NCBI GenBank assembly: GCA_903823545.1 | Contig: CAIJTL010000871.1 | Location: forward strand, 1 to 8,848 | Length of the DNA: 8,848 nt | Source of the DNA: an uncultured Planctomycetaceae bacterium | GTDB lineage: Bacteria > Planctomycetota > Planctomycetia > Planctomycetales > Planctomycetaceae | Direction: 5' to 3' | Shown: piece after piece, positions 6,575 to 8,848 of the stretch | Layout: each line of letters begins with the position of its first letter | Position numbering within the stretch: position 1 is the first letter of the stretch | Position numbers and translations under genes: made by a program | Notes under the pieces: generated by a model | What the model saw: the letters and a program-made list of their open reading frames with translations, nothing else | What the model was told of the DNA's origin: nothing | The model's database searches: none

Positions 6575-7648
6575 TCACCGCAAAGGCCACGCAGGCGAGC
6601 CGCCTGTTTCACGTTCGGCATTGGGCGAACTCGTTTGCGGCATTAACGCGATCACGTCCGTGATGTCGATCAGCCCGACTGGTCTGCCGTCATCATCGAC
6701 AACGGGCAGCTCACTGATCTTTTTCGCGGAGAGCATTTCGACTGCTTGAGACAACAGCGCGTCACCGTCAATTGTCAGCGGCGACTTTGTCATGACTTCA
6801 CTGATGGGCCGATCAAGCTGACCTTCGCGGTGCTGCTCCAATAACCGAGCGAGATCACTATCGGTAAACAAACCGCTCAAGCAACCGGATTCATCGACGA
6901 GCATCACAGCACCCGTTCGTCGCCCGGACGCTCCGTTCGACGAGAAGATGTCGCGGATCGTCGAGGATTCCGACGCAATACGGAGTTGGCTTTCCTGACG
7001 CATCACTTCTCGAACGCTGCGCAGACGACGTCCCAGACTTCCTCCCGGATGCAGCAATGCAAACTGCTGCGGCGTGAACCCTCGTGAGCGACTAAGAACC
7101 AACGCCAACGCATCGCCCATCGCCAGCATCGCAGTTGTGCTCGACGTCGGTGCGAGTCCTTGTGAGCCAGCTTCACGAATTGTTCCCAATCGCAAAACCA
7201 CCTCCGCTTGTGAACCAAGTGTGCTTTGCTCGCTACTCGTCAACGCGATACACGGAATTCCCATGCTGTGTGCGGCGGCAACAACATCGCACACCTCTTG
7301 TGTCTCACCGCTGTTCGACAACGCGAGCACCACATCGTCGTGACTCAAGCAACCGAGATCCCCATGCAGCGCTTCGGTCGGATGCAGAAACTGCGAACGA
7401 GTTCCGGTCGAAGCAAACGTAGCGGTCAACTTCTGGCCGATCAGCCCCGCCTTGCCAATTCCGGTGACGACCACTCGGCCTCTCGCATGCAGAATTGCTT
7501 CGATCGCACGGCAAAAGTCCGCATCCAAGCGGTTCGCCAATTCGAGCAGCGTTTCCGCTTCCTGTTTGATGATCGAACGGGCTTCACGCAGTTGTTCGAA
7601 TTGCGAATACGTAACCGCTCGCTGTGCCGACGCCGCTGCCATACTCAT
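6575..7648 (-). CDS. kdsD: Arabinose-5-phosphate isomerase, SIS-CBS-CBS (KdsD/KpsF/GutQ family)
   Basis: Interconverts D-ribulose 5-phosphate and D-arabinose 5-phosphate, the first step toward Kdo for LPS, in the cytoplasm. Numbered from ATG 7648 (357 aa), the SIS sugar-isomerase domain covers about 45-185: GIGKAG (63-68, with the family's catalytic Lys), ASTGT, HPTEALHGDLG, LALSNSGET (108-116, sugar-phosphate site), REAGSQGLAPTSSTT (158-172, with the conserved Glu), and HPGGSLGRRL (200-209, with the conserved His). Two CBS domains follow: VREVM (212) to about 275, and ISEVMTKSPL (282) to about 335 (SELPVVDDDGRPVGLIDITDV). The family is usually about 320-330 aa. The frame is open to a possible ATG at 7750, but ATG 7648 has AAGGA 8 bases upstream and leaves a normal N-terminus; ATG 7657 and 7642 are other options. 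The last 20 or so residues (PNAERETGGSPAWPLR) lie beyond the usual end and are encoded partly by a REP-like palindrome. A sigma-70-like promoter lies at 7773-7802. Confidence 0.93.
   Translation of the reverse strand: MSMAAASAQRAVTYSQFEQLREARSIIKQEAETLLELANRLDADFCRAIEAILHARGRVVVTGIGKAGLIGQKLTATFASTGTRSQFLHPTEALHGDLGCLSHDDVVLALSNSGETQEVCDVVAAAHSMGIPCIALTSSEQSTLGSQAEVVLRLGTIREAGSQGLAPTSSTTAMLAMGDALALVLSRSRGFTPQQFALLHPGGSLGRRLRSVREVMRQESQLRIASESSTIRDIFSSNGASGRRTGAVMLVDESGCLSGLFTDSDLARLLEQHREGQLDRPISEVMTKSPLTIDGDALLSQAVEMLSAKKISELPVVDDDGRPVGLIDITDVIALMPQTSSPNAERETGGSPAWPLR
6592..6606. repeat. Short REP-like palindrome, copy 2, inside the 3' end of kdsD
   Basis: CAGGCG-AGC-CGCCTG: perfect 6-base arms with a 3-base loop. 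It lies 15 bases inside the kdsD coding end and encodes part of the TGGSPA tail of that protein. It matches the palindrome at 6535-6549 in arm sequence and spacing, giving a pair 57 bases apart. It resembles the 'aggcg-cgcct' palindromes I recall from planctomycete intergenic regions; that resemblance was not searched. Confidence 0.45.
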
Positions 7649-7754
7649 GAACGTCATCCTTGACTGAATCGCTAGTTTGCCGAAATCGCTCGCACGGGCG
7701 ACACAACGCTTCGTTCCGTTGAAATCACAGACTTGCCGCTTGTGCAACATTCCG

Positions 7755-7767
7755 GCTCATTTTGAGC
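7755..7767. promoter_or_regulatory. Operator-like palindrome at the presumed kdsD transcription start
   Basis: GCTCA-TTT-TGAGC is a 13-base palindrome (5-base arms) immediately downstream of the predicted -10 box of the kdsD promoter on the minus strand. Its place at the expected start of transcription would suit a repressor site or a small 5' hairpin. The short arms make chance possible. Confidence 0.25.
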
Positions 7768-7772
7768 GGCGG

Positions 7773-7802
7773 GTTATATGCCCGTTCAAAAAACGGAGTC
7801 AA
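7773..7802 (-). promoter_or_regulatory. Sigma-70-like promoter for kdsD and probably the downstream genes
   Basis: On the minus strand, TTGACT (7802-7797) is followed 18 bases later by TATAAC (7778-7773), close to the TTGACA/TATAAT consensus. The start would fall near 7766, leaving a leader of about 118 bases before ATG 7648. It overlaps the 3' arm of the terminator-like hairpin that ends the preceding DUF1553 gene. Confidence 0.5.
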
Positions 7803-7837
7803 TTGGGCACCGGCGGACGCTTCTTGTGCTCCGTTTT
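7788..7837 (-). terminator. Rho-independent-like terminator of the DUF1553 gene
   Basis: On the minus strand, AAAACGGAG (7837-7829) pairs perfectly with CTCCGTTTT (7798-7790), and the T run continues to 7788 (six T in all). The loop is long (30 bases) and contains a small GC-rich sub-hairpin. It lies 81 bases after the DUF1553 stop, the right place to end that transcript. Confidence 0.5.
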
Positions 7838-7917
7838 GTCAAGATGAAGCGAACTCACCCTAATCCACGCCTTACTCTTCACCTCAATTGCCTTGGACGG
7901 CAATCGAAACCCAAAAC

Positions 7918-8848
7918 CTAGTCGACATACAGAAACTCGTTCGAGTTCAACAGCACGTGGCAGAAGTCTGCGAGCACGTTGGATGCAGTTTCGGCGTTGC
8001 GGGCGGCTTGGGTATTGAGGAACTCTGCGGCAGCGGAGAGTTCTGCGGGACTTGGCTCACGACCAAACGAGAGGCGATAAGCGGCACGGATCTGTGAGTC
8101 ACGATCAGTACCAGCTTCGTTTTGGATTCGACGCGCGAACTCAGAGGCTCGTGCAAGGGCTTCCTTGCTGTTGATCATCAACAAAGCCTGTGTTGGTGTC
8201 GTTGTGATATTTCTTTCGGCTGTGCTGGAGAATCCGTCGGCGGAATCAAACACGTCAAGAAGAGGGTCAGGTGTGTTGCGCTTTTGTTCCGTGTAAATCG
8301 AACGACGTGGTTTCGAGGCAGGCACACTCGGCCCGGCAGATGTCGCGTCAAGCTTTCCGGCAACAATCAACAATGAGTCTCGAATCTGTTCGGCATCGAG
8401 TCGGCGAATATTCGCTCGCCAGATCAAGCGGTTGCCTGGATCTTTGAGTGCCTGTTTTTCGGCGGCGGCATGAGCGGGCGACTGACGGTAAGTTGCCGAT
8501 GTGACGATCACCCGATGAAGCGATTTGACGGACCAAGGCTTGATTTGCGACGTCGGAGTTGAGTTCGGTGAATTGGGGTCAGCGAACCCAGCGAACCGAC
8601 TCGCCAGCCAATCGAGCAGTTCCGGATGGCTCGGCGATTCCCCCAAGCGACCGAAGTCGCTTGATGTCGCGACGAGTCCTTTGCCGAAGTGGTATTGCCA
8701 AACTCGATTGACCATGACTCGCGCGGTGAGCGGATTCTGTGGCGACGTCAACCAACGAGCGAGTGCCGCACGCCGCCCCGTCGATTGTGGAACCGTCGCC
8801 AACGGGACAACCTTCGCCGGCGCGGGATCAATCACGCTCAGTAGTCCA
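7918..8848 (-). CDS. DUF1553 (PSD1-type) planctomycete protein, C-terminal part
   Basis: About 310 codons are visible. The frame is open to the window edge (residues GLLS precede an internal GTG at 8835), so the gene starts outside. The visible part matches the DUF1553 pattern: RAALARWLTSPQNPLTARVM and NRVWQYHFGKGLV, then FGRLGESPSHPELLDWLA, SVKSLHRVIVTSATYRQS, NRLIWRANIRRLDAEQIRDS, RSIYTEQKRN, ERNITTTPTQALLMIN, AYRLSFGREPSPAEL, and the typical ending CHVLLNSNEFLYVD. Full-length relatives usually run 700-1100 aa with an N-terminal signal peptide, often a planctomycete cytochrome C domain, then DUF1549 and DUF1553. They are exported and of undetermined activity. Such genes are commonly followed by a DUF1501 partner, which is absent here. 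A terminator-like hairpin follows the stop codon. Confidence 0.93.
   Translation of the reverse strand, partial: GLLSVIDPAPAKVVPLATVPQSTGRRAALARWLTSPQNPLTARVMVNRVWQYHFGKGLVATSSDFGRLGESPSHPELLDWLASRFAGFADPNSPNSTPTSQIKPWSVKSLHRVIVTSATYRQSPAHAAAEKQALKDPGNRLIWRANIRRLDAEQIRDSLLIVAGKLDATSAGPSVPASKPRRSIYTEQKRNTPDPLLDVFDSADGFSSTAERNITTTPTQALLMINSKEALARASEFARRIQNEAGTDRDSQIRAAYRLSFGREPSPAELSAAAEFLNTQAARNAETASNVLADFCHVLLNSNEFLYVD

Noticed and set aside
7649..7750. N-terminal extension of KdsD starting at ATG 7750
   Set aside because: The extra 34 residues have no counterpart in the family and the ATG at 7750 lacks a spaced RBS, whereas ATG 7648 has AAGGA at 8 bases. It cannot be fully excluded, because the predicted transcription start near 7766 would include it.
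7918..8835. Complete 305-aa protein starting at GTG 8835
   Set aside because: The frame stays open through the window edge and the family normally has several hundred more residues before this point, so the GTG is an internal codon.

Overview
The window looks like chromosomal DNA of a member of the Planctomycetota. The main evidence is the last gene, which encodes a DUF1553 (PSD1-type) protein, a family greatly expanded in planctomycetes and their relatives. Supporting signs are an exported right-handed beta-helix protein, a very large LptC/OstA-like protein, moderately GC-rich coding sequence, and a palindromic intergenic repeat of the 'accacagaggac' kind. No rRNA, tRNA, CRISPR array, transposase or phage gene was seen.

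Layout, left to right. Positions 1-284 hold a short orphan reading frame (73 codons) whose ribosome binding site and start codon are both buried in a long inverted repeat. Positions 323-1684 (+) encode a secreted parallel beta-helix protein. Positions 1685-1811 separate this gene from a convergent neighbour and contain a 17-bp-arm palindrome that probably ends transcription in one or both directions. Then, all on the minus strand and reading right to left, come kdsD/kpsF (arabinose-5-phosphate isomerase, 7648-6575), a 1063-residue membrane-anchored LptC/LptA-like protein (6496-3305) and a GntP-type permease (3257-1812). The gaps are only 78 and 47 bases, so the three genes may form one transcription unit. 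At the right edge, 7918-8848 (-) is the C-terminal part of a DUF1553 protein whose start lies outside the window. Its probable terminator overlaps the probable kdsD promoter.

How the genes fit together. KdsD makes D-arabinose 5-phosphate, the committed precursor of the LPS sugar Kdo. In proteobacteria kdsD lies beside lptC-lptA-lptB, whose products carry LPS across the periplasm. Here the gene immediately after kdsD encodes one long protein with an N-terminal membrane anchor, an LptC-like stretch and several OstA/LptA-like stretches. It reads like a planctomycete version of that locus, with the periplasmic bridge built as a single chain. No LptB, LptF/G or LptD is visible; the next gene is a permease instead. 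The LPS assignment rests on gene order and fold-like patterns, not on a database match.

Most interesting points: the fused LptC/LptA-like protein beside kdsD; the hairpin at 4-71 that could lock translation of the small reading frame; a 12-base exact match to the 16S rRNA 3' tail in the leader of the Lpt-like gene; and a pair of REP-like palindromes at the kdsD/Lpt-like junction, one of which codes for the unusual C-terminal tail of KdsD.
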